Below are positions 6,940-15,008 of a DNA stretch of 17,818 nucleotides, piece after piece; the first letter of the stretch is position 1; each line of letters begins with the position of its first letter. Source of the stretch: Bacteroidetes bacterium UBA2234 (lineage in GTDB: Bacteria; Bacteroidota; Bacteroidia; NS11-12g; UBA955); contig DDYM01000038.1 in the NCBI GenBank assembly GCA_002347985.1, forward strand, positions 1 through 17,818, given 5' to 3'. The position numbers and the translations under genes are program-made. Below the pieces are notes generated by a model. That model was not told where the DNA came from. It made no database searches and worked only from the letters and a program-made list of their open reading frames with translations.

Positions 6940-8235
6940 GTGAATGTTTTACTATTAGGATCGGGTGGACGTGAGCATGCTTTTGCGATGAAAGTTTGCG
7001 AAAGCAGTAGACTTAGTCGTTTGTTTATTGCACCGGGAAATGCGGGCACAGCGCAATTTGGAACCAATGTGGCATTGAATCCTACGGACTTAGCGCAAGT
7101 GTATTCTTTTTGCTTAGAAAATCAGATTGAACTCGTAATTCCTGGCAATGAGGATCCTTTGGTTGCTGGAATTACAGATTATATTGAAAACCATGCTGCT
7201 GCCGATGGTGTAAAAATCAAAGTAGCAGGTCCGAGCGCTTGGTGCTCACAGTTGGAAGGGTCTAAGGATTTTTCGAAAGCTTTCATGGGTAGACATAGTA
7301 TTCCAACGGCAAGATATCAGTCATTTGAGTTAAATGATTTGGATGCTGCGGCCGATTTTATGAAGACTTTGGAACCACCGTATGTATTGAAGGCGGACGG
7401 TTTGGCAGCGGGCAAGGGTGTGATTATTACTTCATCGTTTGAAGAGGCTTGCTTAACACTGAAAGAAATGACAGACGGAAGCAAGTTTGGAAAGGCGGGT
7501 GAAGTGGTTGTGATTGAAGAGTTTTTGAAAGGCATTGAGTTGAGCGTTTTTGGTGTGAGCGACGGAAAGGATTGGAAGGTATTGGCATCGGCGAAGGACT
7601 ACAAACGAATTTTTGACAACGATGAAGGGCCAAATACGGGTGGTATGGGCGCAATTTCGCCTGTTCCATTTGCTGACGCAGCCTTCATGGAAAAAGTTGT
7701 GAATCGCATTCTAAAACCTACCTATGACGGTTTGGTTTCAGAAGGTCATCCGTACAAGGGATTTTTATTTGTAGGCCTTATGAATGTAGGGGGAGAGCCA
7801 TTTGTAATTGAGTATAACGTGAGAATGGGAGATCCTGAAACAGAGGCGATTTTTCCTCGATTAAAGACATCGATGTTGGATTTGTTGGATGCCATGGCAG
7901 ATCAAAAGTTAAATCAAATCAAAATCGATTTGGACGATAAAACGGCGGCCACGATTTTTTTGGTTTCAGGTGGATATCCAGGCGACATCGAAAAGGGCAA
8001 AACCATCGCGCTTCCTGGTAAAATTGAAGATAACCAATGGCTATTTCAAGCGGGAACCAAGGAAGTGGGTGATGAAATCCAGACCAACGGCGGACGTGTT
8101 ATTGCTGTTACTTCGTTGGGCACAGACATCCCGTCGGCATTGGATCGATCGAGAAAATTGGCGAGTGAGGTGCATTTTGAAGGCAAATTCCATAGAACAG
8201 ATATTGGCATGGATTTGATGCGTTTACTTTCATAA
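6940..8235 (+). CDS. purD: Phosphoribosylamine-glycine ligase (GAR synthetase)
   Basis: This enzyme catalyses the second step of de novo purine synthesis, joining glycine to phosphoribosylamine with ATP. The 431-residue protein begins with the family-defining GSGGREHA (7-14). Its ATP-grasp core carries KADGLAAGKGV (151-161), VIEEFLKGIELSVF, NTGGMGAISP (232-241) and NVRMGDPETEA, with the C-terminal domain ending normally. The start is a GTG at 6940. No in-frame ATG exists nearby upstream, and the first residues MNVLLLGSGG match the family's N-terminus exactly, so the GTG start is well supported. The -7 element four bases ahead points to a leaderless transcript. A DUF502 gene follows after ten bases and is probably co-transcribed. 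Confidence 0.97.
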   Translation: MNVLLLGSGGREHAFAMKVCESSRLSRLFIAPGNAGTAQFGTNVALNPTDLAQVYSFCLENQIELVIPGNEDPLVAGITDYIENHAAADGVKIKVAGPSAWCSQLEGSKDFSKAFMGRHSIPTARYQSFELNDLDAAADFMKTLEPPYVLKADGLAAGKGVIITSSFEEACLTLKEMTDGSKFGKAGEVVVIEEFLKGIELSVFGVSDGKDWKVLASAKDYKRIFDNDEGPNTGGMGAISPVPFADAAFMEKVVNRILKPTYDGLVSEGHPYKGFLFVGLMNVGGEPFVIEYNVRMGDPETEAIFPRLKTSMLDLLDAMADQKLNQIKIDLDDKTAATIFLVSGGYPGDIEKGKTIALPGKIEDNQWLFQAGTKEVGDEIQTNGGRVIAVTSLGTDIPSALDRSRKLASEVHFEGKFHRTDIGMDLMRLLS

Positions 8236-8245
8236 TTAAAAAAAT

Positions 8246-8860
8246 ATGTCGCGCGATTACAATCAACTATACGATCATCTGATCAAACCACGCATGAAAA
8301 CACCCATGCAATTGTTCATTAGCTATTTTTTGCGTGGCCTATTGGTGGTCCTTCCGGTGGCAATCACAATCGGTATTTTGTCGTGGATTTTAAAAGGCAT
8401 CGGATCATACTTATACATCGATCAGCTCTCTTTTGGTGCTTTTATCCTGTATGCGATTGCGGTATTGGCAGCGATTACGTTTGTAGGTATTATGACAAAG
8501 GGTGTCATCGCACAGCAGATTTTGGGATTTTTTGAAGGAATCATCGAAAAAGCCCCTGGTCTGAATTTTATTTTCGGCACCACCAAAGACATGACCGAGG
8601 CGTTTATGGGTGAAAACAAGAAGTTCACCAAGCCCGTTGTTGTTGAAATTTCAGAGGGTGTCTATAAAATTGGATTCCTCACCCAAGAGGATATGTCGGT
8701 CATCGGTATGCCCCATTGTTGTGCGGTTTATTTGCCTTACAGTTATACGCTATCGGGCGAAACCACTGTGGTTGAGAAGTCACGTGTGAAACCCATCGAC
8801 CAAGAGAGCGGCGACGTGACCAAGTTTGTTTTGAGTGGGGGAGCAACGAACCTGAAATAA
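8246..8860 (+). CDS. DUF502 family inner-membrane protein
   Basis: This 204-residue protein matches the DUF502 family in layout. A first membrane helix lies at about 28-50 (FLRGLLVVLPVAITIGILSW) and a second at about 62-82. A conserved soluble C-terminal half follows, with GFLTQE and a segment containing AVYLPYSYTLSG, which resembles the family's permissive P-x-x-P region. The function of DUF502 is unknown; such proteins occur widely in bacteria and plants. The gene follows purD by ten bases. Starts at Met17 (8294) or Met21 (8306) are possible, since the first sixteen residues are not typical family sequence. No link to purine synthesis is implied beyond co-transcription. Confidence 0.85.
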   Translation: MSRDYNQLYDHLIKPRMKTPMQLFISYFLRGLLVVLPVAITIGILSWILKGIGSYLYIDQLSFGAFILYAIAVLAAITFVGIMTKGVIAQQILGFFEGIIEKAPGLNFIFGTTKDMTEAFMGENKKFTKPVVVEISEGVYKIGFLTQEDMSVIGMPHCCAVYLPYSYTLSGETTVVEKSRVKPIDQESGDVTKFVLSGGATNLK

Positions 8861-8935
8861 GCGTTTGTTCCTTGGGGATAATTTTTGGTGTGATCCATCG
8901 TTATAGTTGTCTAAATCAGATTTACTTCGCATCAT

Positions 8936-9643
8936 ATGTTATCGTTAGCACTTTTATTGCTTCAGGGCTCAGTGCCCCAAGATTCCGCAGCCGGCAAAAC
9001 AGCCTCAGTTGTTACCGAACACGTTTCGGCTCCTGTACTTGAAATCATGACCAAGGGTGGCGTGGTGATGATCTTTTTGGGACTTTGTCTACTCCTTGCG
9101 ATTTATTTTATCATTGAGAGATACATTTACATCAGCAATCGTACTAAGATTGATCACAATTTGATGGGTGTAATCAAAGACAATTTGAAGGAGAATCGTA
9201 TGGATTCAGCTTTGGCACATTGTCAGCGAATGAACACGGCTCAGGGTCAGGTAATGGCTACGGGTTTGAATTTCTTGGGTAGCAATATGAGGGAAATTGA
9301 GAGTGCGATGGAAACCAGAGCCAATGTTGAGATGAGTGCAATGGAAGGCAATTTGGGTTATTTGAGTTTGGTAGCGAGGATTGCACCGATGTTGGGTTTT
9401 GTGGGAACGATTTGGGGTGTAATTAACATTTTCTATACGATTGCTCAAACGAATGGTTTGGAAATTGGAGCTATTTCTGAGGGTCTTTATATCAAGATGG
9501 TAACGAGTTTCGCTGGATTGTTGGTGGGTATCATTGCTTTCGTTGGATATCAGTTGTTTGTGAGAAAAGTAGATCGTTTTGCAGAGCGTTTGCAAGAACA
9601 AAGCTTGAGCTTCTTGGAAATCCTTAACAAGTCAAACCACTAA
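8936..9643 (+). CDS. exbB: MotA/TolQ/ExbB proton channel family protein
   Basis: This 235-residue protein is an inner-membrane subunit of the ExbB/TolQ family, which forms a pentameric proton channel that energises outer-membrane processes through an ExbD/TolR partner. A short hydrophobic N-terminus (1-10) and a Ser/Ala-rich linker precede three membrane helices: about 42-62, about 138-166 (including RIAPMLGFVGTIWGV, the family signature), and about 183-206. The cytoplasmic loop between the first and second helices is normal in size. Nine bases separate it from the exbD-like gene, the usual family pairing. No tonB-like gene is adjacent. The symbol is given by family; TolQ-like or another Bacteroidota-specific role cannot be excluded. 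Confidence 0.9.
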   Translation: MLSLALLLLQGSVPQDSAAGKTASVVTEHVSAPVLEIMTKGGVVMIFLGLCLLLAIYFIIERYIYISNRTKIDHNLMGVIKDNLKENRMDSALAHCQRMNTAQGQVMATGLNFLGSNMREIESAMETRANVEMSAMEGNLGYLSLVARIAPMLGFVGTIWGVINIFYTIAQTNGLEIGAISEGLYIKMVTSFAGLLVGIIAFVGYQLFVRKVDRFAERLQEQSLSFLEILNKSNH

Positions 9644-9652
9644 TAAATAACC

Positions 9653-10102
9653 ATGAGGGTAGGAAGAAGAAGACGTGAAGAGGCCGAAGTAGAGGCTTCG
9701 TCTATGAACGATATCATGTTTTTCTTGATGTTGTTTTTCTTGATCGCCAGTACTTTGGCTAACCCCAATGTCATCAATATCATGTTGCCTAAGGCATCTA
9801 CTACAACCCACATGGAAATCAAAACATTACCTCTAACGGTAAAGATTGAGAACAAGGGCTCTGTGGATGCTGAGGAATTGGGTATTTACATTGAACAGGA
9901 ACGCGTGGCATTTGATGATTTGGATGATCGATTGCTGGCCGAAAAAGACAAAGCTGGTGTTGGAGATGATGGCAAAAGCTTATTGAATGTTGTTCTTCGA
10001 TTGGATAAAGATCTAAAAGTTCAGGATATGGTGGATGTGATGCAGGTGGGAGCGAACTTGGGTATTAAGATGGTATTGGCAACCGACAAAACACGTAGCT
10101 AA
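9653..10102 (+). CDS. exbD: ExbD/TolR-family biopolymer transport protein
   Basis: This 149-residue partner of the ExbB-like channel has a short, strongly basic cytoplasmic start (RVGRRRRE). One membrane helix (about 20-40) begins with the essential Asp of the family (D20 in MNDIMFFLMLFFLI). A periplasmic domain follows, with the typical end DMVDVMQVGANLGIKMVLAT. The conserved NP/LP turn after the helix (NINIMLP-like, here INIMLPKAS) is present. Length and layout are normal for ExbD/TolR. Its stop codon overlaps the start of the acyloxyacyl hydrolase gene by one base (TAATG), suggesting translational coupling. Only one exbD copy is present. Confidence 0.92.
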   Translation: MRVGRRRREEAEVEASSMNDIMFFLMLFFLIASTLANPNVINIMLPKASTTTHMEIKTLPLTVKIENKGSVDAEELGIYIEQERVAFDDLDDRLLAEKDKAGVGDDGKSLLNVVLRLDKDLKVQDMVDVMQVGANLGIKMVLATDKTRS

Positions 10103-11439
10103 TGAATGGCCGAAGTCTGGTTATACTGGCATCGGCGATTTTCTCTTTTTCTCGTTTGAGTGCGCAGGATTCAGCGCAGAGTGTAAACAAACAGGACGCA
10201 TTAATCCAAGGGGGCTCTGGTTGGAAGGATTCATTACATTTTTCTAGGTACACAGACACAATCATTGCCTGCAAGAAACCAGGGATTGCTTTTTACAAAT
10301 CAGCTGAATGGAGTGCCCAATTGATGGGGGGTTATTTGATTCCGCATCATTCGGATATGATGGCCATGTATCGGCATGCTGCAGGTATCAATGTTAAGTA
10401 TCGATCTGCGATCAATCAGCCAAATGGTCACGGGGCCAATTTCGACAAAATTACTTATGGGTATACGTTTAATTTACTCAATTTGGGCAGTGAGGTTGCG
10501 GGGTACGCCATTGGGGCGGGTGGTGCGATAATGCCTCAATCTGGCAAATACAATTATTGGATTTTGGGAATGGGAATTGGTTATCTAACAAAGCGTTACG
10601 ACGAATTTACAAATCCAAGAAACCCTGCCATAGGAAGTCATTTGAATGGAATGATGCACTTGGGGTACCATTTGGATGTGGGTCCGTATCTAAATAAATG
10701 GGGTTGGAAAATGTATGCTGAAGCGGGAATGGTGCACTTCTCAAATGCCAATTGGCGACAGCCCAATTTCGGCATCAATATTCCCTACGTATCGATTGGT
10801 GCGAAGCGAACATTGTTTTTGGCGGGTATCAATAATAACGTGCCAAAGCTTGTTAATCCGTTGCAATTACGATCCAATGCAAGTCCAGATATTTCGAATT
10901 GGCTGCGTGGTTACATTTATAGTCATAGTTTAGCAAAACGGGCTCCTTGGAAACACATCAAGCAGATAGGGTCGAGCCCCTCAAGGGACTGCGTTTTTGG
11001 TCCTCAGCATTTGGTGGGTTTTAGATTGGGTAGGCGACAGATAGAATTGGATCAACGACGCACATTCGTGAATGCCGTTTTGGAGTATAATTGCGAATTT
11101 CCCAGAGCTTTATTGGGTCAGCGATTTAGGGTTGGGGCCAATGTGTTTTTTGATAAATCGTATATGTATAGCAAGTTTGGGCTCAAGAGCGATGCTATTT
11201 CATTGAATGATTTTACAGAGGTGGCCATCACGGCGGGGTCGCGTTGGGAATATGGAAAGTGGGGATTTGTTGCGGATGCTGGTTTTTATATATGCCGTCC
11301 AGACGATACAAAAAGAAGGTATTATGAGGGTGTGGGTGTGACTTATAAAGCCACCCAAAGAGTGTATATCATTGCTAGATTGAAAGCTCATTTATCTAGC
11401 GCAGACTACATGGAATGGGGACTTTCCTACAGTCTGTAA
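10102..11439 (+). CDS. PagL-like acyloxyacyl hydrolase (outer-membrane lipid A deacylase family)
   Basis: This 445-residue exported protein has a signal peptide (about 1-21, cleaved near LSAQ) and is rich in alternating strand-like segments. The region HFSNANWRQPNFGIN (212-226) matches the PagL catalytic block. PagL is an eight-stranded outer-membrane barrel that removes the 3-O-acyl chain of lipid A using a His-Ser-Glu triad. H212 and S214 correspond to the catalytic His and Ser. The position 12 residues after the Ser, where PagL has its Glu, is Asn226 here. The protein is about twice the length of classical PagL and carries about 180 extra C-terminal residues, ending in an aromatic-flanked strand (WGLSYSL). 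The start overlaps the exbD stop by one base. The family assignment is good; lipid A as substrate is inferred. Confidence 0.75.
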   Translation: MNGRSLVILASAIFSFSRLSAQDSAQSVNKQDALIQGGSGWKDSLHFSRYTDTIIACKKPGIAFYKSAEWSAQLMGGYLIPHHSDMMAMYRHAAGINVKYRSAINQPNGHGANFDKITYGYTFNLLNLGSEVAGYAIGAGGAIMPQSGKYNYWILGMGIGYLTKRYDEFTNPRNPAIGSHLNGMMHLGYHLDVGPYLNKWGWKMYAEAGMVHFSNANWRQPNFGINIPYVSIGAKRTLFLAGINNNVPKLVNPLQLRSNASPDISNWLRGYIYSHSLAKRAPWKHIKQIGSSPSRDCVFGPQHLVGFRLGRRQIELDQRRTFVNAVLEYNCEFPRALLGQRFRVGANVFFDKSYMYSKFGLKSDAISLNDFTEVAITAGSRWEYGKWGFVADAGFYICRPDDTKRRYYEGVGVTYKATQRVYIIARLKAHLSSADYMEWGLSYSL

Positions 11440-11492
11440 AGCATTGACAATTACAAAAGGAGTTTGGTTAGCCACCCATTCACTGGTGTCAA

Positions 11493-12938
11493 TTAGATAG
11501 AGTATTTCAGATACAATCCAAGAGAATAGAGAAGGTGTTTTTGATCCAAATCGAAAATGGGTTCCAAACGACTTTCAATCTGGAAATTTTGAGAAATCAT
11601 ATGAATTTGTTGAATGTATCGGGCAGAAACGATCTTCCGCACGGGGTTAAAATACAGAATGTTATTTTCATTCACACATTGATAAAATGAAGCGCCCAAT
11701 GGCGTGGTGAATTTATTGGCTTGGTACGCTGTAAACACAATTTGTTGGGTTTTTGTGAGTTTGATCCCCATGTTTATCATGAATGCTGTTCCCTCTTTGT
11801 AGGGTTGTAATGCACGAGGTGAGAAATCTTTTTGATAAAAAGCCAGACATTCTAACCGGAATTTTGGGGTACTTGAATAGTTTTCCAGATTGGTATTCCT
11901 GTTTTGCGAAAACACAGTAAATCCTCCGGCATAGGTACTTCTGTTGGCGAGCGGTAATTGATAGCGAAACCCTTCCCCTCCTTTATGCAGCAGAAGCAAA
12001 TACCCACTGGCTTTGGCATTTATCGCATGGAATTTCTTTGCTTGGTCTTTGAACAATAGGTATTCTACACGGGTTCCAAAAGAAATGATCTCTTGTCGAA
12101 ATGTTTGTGTATCAATCGCCTGACGCCAATCGAGCCAACTTTCCAAAATAAGATGTTTGGTGTTTTTATAGAACTGAAAACCATACTCAACGGGTTTTTT
12201 AAACGTGAGATCGTAATTGATCATCGGCTCGGGTAGCAAATGTTGGGTATGGGAAGGAATACTTCCCACGGTTAGGATACCCTGTTTTGCGTGCAAGATT
12301 AATTGAATCAGCGGATTAAATCGGAGTTTGGTTTCATATCCACCAAAATCCACCTTGGCAAGACCTCCGAGGGTTAATAAAACTTGCTCCTGTCCTTCTT
12401 TGGCCACAGAACGAGTGATAAAAGCCCATGCCATATTACCAAAAAGTGTCTCACCCGGATTGATTCGCTGCAAGTATTCATTGTCTTTGTTGTAATGTAA
12501 CATTCCCCAGTGTGTTCCGGTCATGTAATTGGCGTATGTGCCAGAAAGTGATGGTGTGATTTCTGACGATGACTCTACAGGCTGTTCTATTGGGTTTTGC
12601 GACATTTCCGATGAATCTGTTTCATTGGGTGCTTCAGTTATTGCACTCAAAGGCGGATAAATCGTAGTATCCGATACCGGTGAATCAGCGGCGGGTTCAA
12701 TGGATGTTGCAACACTATCAATTTGAGTCATCCCTACCGCGGAGTCAACCGCGATTTCATTCAGGCTCCCCAATTTGTACATCGGAGCTTTGTGAATGAT
12801 ATAGAATGGTTGGGGGTAAAAGCTAAAAATTCGATTGTCTAACTGCGCTCGCAGCGGATTTATGATGATACAAGTCAGAACGAATAGAAGAGTTACAACT
12901 TTTGTGTATGACTTATTTTCTTGAATTAATGATCTCAA
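11493..12938 (-). CDS. Secreted beta-barrel-like protein of unknown function
   Basis: I do not recognise this 481-residue protein. A signal peptide is visible at about 1-32 (hydrophobic VVTLLFVLTCIII, then PLRAQ). A Ser/Thr/Glu/Pro-rich low-complexity linker follows at about 65-130. The rest is built of alternating hydrophobic/polar strands and ends LLYSLGLYLKYSI, which resembles the closing strand of an outer-membrane barrel. The only start that keeps the signal peptide is a TTG at 12938: no in-frame ATG lies between it and the upstream stop, and the first internal Met is residue 53. It is the third gene of a minus-strand run after the ABC exporter and the TPR protein, 79 bases behind the latter. 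An outer-membrane location is inferred, not shown. Confidence 0.75.
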   Translation of the reverse strand: MRSLIQENKSYTKVVTLLFVLTCIIINPLRAQLDNRIFSFYPQPFYIIHKAPMYKLGSLNEIAVDSAVGMTQIDSVATSIEPAADSPVSDTTIYPPLSAITEAPNETDSSEMSQNPIEQPVESSSEITPSLSGTYANYMTGTHWGMLHYNKDNEYLQRINPGETLFGNMAWAFITRSVAKEGQEQVLLTLGGLAKVDFGGYETKLRFNPLIQLILHAKQGILTVGSIPSHTQHLLPEPMINYDLTFKKPVEYGFQFYKNTKHLILESWLDWRQAIDTQTFRQEIISFGTRVEYLLFKDQAKKFHAINAKASGYLLLLHKGGEGFRYQLPLANRSTYAGGFTVFSQNRNTNLENYSSTPKFRLECLAFYQKDFSPRALQPYKEGTAFMINMGIKLTKTQQIVFTAYQANKFTTPLGASFYQCVNENNILYFNPVRKIVSARYIQQIHMISQNFQIESRLEPIFDLDQKHLLYSLGLYLKYSI

Positions 12939-13017
12939 AATAATAATATTGTTTAGTGAATGAGGTTTTTTTTGAGTTGTTGGGTTCGATAGGTAATTAA
13001 ATTATTACGCAAGTAAC

Positions 13018-14943
13018 CTAATTGCCGCGAATTTTTCGGTATTCCCTGCGGGCATCAACGATATAAACACTGCTACTGTATTTCTCTATGAGTGTCTCGA
13101 ATGTCTTTTTTGCCTTTTCGGGTTGATTCAATGAGTACAAATAAATCATTCCCAATTTGTAAAGGGCATTGTCTGCCAATATGTCGAAATTGTATGCAAT
13201 TGCCAATGTCTCGAGCAAATTTGCTGCGGTTGCATAGTCGCCTTTTGCCTCACTCATTCGAGCCTTAACAAATAGGATTTCATCAGACAATCCATGGCCA
13301 GGGAATTCTGTCGTAATACTATCCAAATATTTGTTTGCTAGATAATAGTGTTGTTGCTTTTCTGCCAAGAGCGCTTTTCCATACCAAGTCAACGCGGTGT
13401 AGTTGCTATCGATGCCTAGGTTATCTATGATCACGAGTGCCAGTTCCATTGCATCGTTGCTAATTAGTTGGGTAGTTGCGCTTTTGAGCACTTCCAGTTG
13501 CATGCTAGCCCAATCAAAATCGCCGCGATAGAAGCTGAGTTCAGCGCGTTTAAATTTGGCAAACTGACCCATCTCTTCTTCGGTGAAGTCTTTTTCTACT
13601 TGGGCATACAGCAATTCAGAGGTCCAAACATCGCCTCGAGAAAGAAGGACATCGCCAAGGGTGAGTTTAACTCTTGCCAGAGAGACTTTTTTTAGGTGGG
13701 TGGATGGGTTGATATATTTTTCTAATAGATTGATGGCTTGTTGTGAGCCGCTGATTTTTCCGGATTCTTGTGTAGTTGTAAACAGGCTATCGTATCGAAT
13801 AAGAAGTTGGGCATATTTTAACGCATTGGAGAGACTTGATTCTTGGGGACCATAATTTTCTTCAAATCCCAGCATTTGTTTCTGAAGTTGAATCACATCC
13901 TCCTTTGAGGGTTTACCTTTCATGGTGATATCGTAGGTGACATCAATCCATTTGGCTTGCGCTAGAGCGGGATCAAAAAAGATTTCTTTTAAGTCGATGC
14001 AATATTGAAAGCACTTTAGTGCAACATTGAAGTCGCCATTGGACTGACAAAGTTCGCCGAGTTCAAAAACGCGTTCTCCATTTTCTTTGAGTCGTTTGTC
14101 TAATGATCGGGTATAAAGGAAAGCCGCTTGCCAATTGCCCTGTTTTACGAATGTCCATTTGAGTCCTTCGGAAAAAGCGGCGACTTCTGGATTTTGTTCG
14201 ATTTGTTTGAGCAATAGACGTTGAAGTATAACATAATCTAAGCTATCGGTAACTTGTGATTCAAAAACTTGTTTCATGGATTCAAACGGAACTCCACTGA
14301 GCATAAGCATCACGTAGCGTTGCAGTCCCTTTTCTCGGTTACCCGTTTCCATGTACAACTCAGCGAGTTTATTGGAAATATCGGGGTATCCTTCGCCTAA
14401 GATTTGTTCTGCGCTTTGTAAAACCTCAATCGCGTAATTTTTCAATTCATTTTGTTCAAACCGCTGTGCGATGGCAAGGTGCTGTTCGCCCATTTGTTCT
14501 ATGGCATGAACTCGGAGTTGTTCGATAATCAAAGATTTTAACTCCTCTGCCCGCAACATAAATTTTTGCTTATTGGGCCCTTCTGGAAAAGTCGTATTTA
14601 CCCAACATTCATCAACCACATACAGTGTGGGATAGGGTGACTTTTTGATTCTTTTTTTGATGAATTTTATGGCCTTTTCTTGTTGGTTTGTCTTGATTAG
14701 GCATTGAATGTAGCGACGGTAACTAAGCTCATCTCTAGGATTCGCCTCAACAATGTCTTCCAGAAGCAATGCGGCTCGAGTAAAATCGTTCTGTTCATAC
14801 AGGACGAAAGCCAGTTCTTTGTTGGAATCGGGGTTTGGTTCGCTAATATGAATGCTGTTTGATTGACCCAGCGCGGAAGAGTGAATCAATAAAATTAGGC
14901 TGTAAAGTAATTGCTTTACAATGATTTCAAACCGCTTTGGCAT
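13018..14943 (-). CDS. Secreted tetratricopeptide-repeat protein
   Basis: This 641-residue protein has a signal peptide (about 1-27, basic PKRFEIIVK, then a hydrophobic stretch ending SALGQ). Repeated helical pairs of TPR type fill most of its length. The clearest repeats are near the N-terminus (ELAFVLYEQNDFTRAALLLEDI) and at the C-terminus (ALYKLGMIYLYSLNQPEKAKK), the latter resembling the repeats of outer-membrane-assembly or cell-division TPR proteins. It probably acts as a periplasmic scaffold. I chose the ATG at 14943; the longer frame to 15000 adds 19 polar residues ahead of the signal peptide. The gene starts 65 bases after the ABC exporter on the same strand and precedes the barrel-like gene. 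The binding partner is unknown. Confidence 0.82.
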   Translation of the reverse strand: MPKRFEIIVKQLLYSLILLIHSSALGQSNSIHISEPNPDSNKELAFVLYEQNDFTRAALLLEDIVEANPRDELSYRRYIQCLIKTNQQEKAIKFIKKRIKKSPYPTLYVVDECWVNTTFPEGPNKQKFMLRAEELKSLIIEQLRVHAIEQMGEQHLAIAQRFEQNELKNYAIEVLQSAEQILGEGYPDISNKLAELYMETGNREKGLQRYVMLMLSGVPFESMKQVFESQVTDSLDYVILQRLLLKQIEQNPEVAAFSEGLKWTFVKQGNWQAAFLYTRSLDKRLKENGERVFELGELCQSNGDFNVALKCFQYCIDLKEIFFDPALAQAKWIDVTYDITMKGKPSKEDVIQLQKQMLGFEENYGPQESSLSNALKYAQLLIRYDSLFTTTQESGKISGSQQAINLLEKYINPSTHLKKVSLARVKLTLGDVLLSRGDVWTSELLYAQVEKDFTEEEMGQFAKFKRAELSFYRGDFDWASMQLEVLKSATTQLISNDAMELALVIIDNLGIDSNYTALTWYGKALLAEKQQHYYLANKYLDSITTEFPGHGLSDEILFVKARMSEAKGDYATAANLLETLAIAYNFDILADNALYKLGMIYLYSLNQPEKAKKTFETLIEKYSSSVYIVDARREYRKIRGN

Positions 14944-15008
14944 GATACAATAACGATTGTCATTGCATTGGCCTGTTGAGGTGAGAAATCCGCTGTGCAT
15001 ATTGCAAT

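Noticed and set aside
6579..7067. 162-codon minus-strand frame spanning the rsmE-purD junction
   Set aside because: It covers conserved coding sequence of two real genes on the other strand, its translation resembles no known family, and it would cover the purD promoter.
11443..11493. Possible bidirectional terminator between the convergent hydrolase and barrel-like genes (ATTGACA ... TGTCAAT)
   Set aside because: The arms are only 7 bp and 37 bases apart, no T-run follows on either strand, and the inner CACC/GGTG pairing is short; too weak to call.
12990..13020. Nested inverted repeat (TAGGT ... ACCTA around TTAC-TTGC-GTAA, minus strand) starting at the TPR gene stop codon
   Set aside because: The stems are 4-5 bp and AT-rich with no following T-run, so neither a terminator nor a stable structure is supported.
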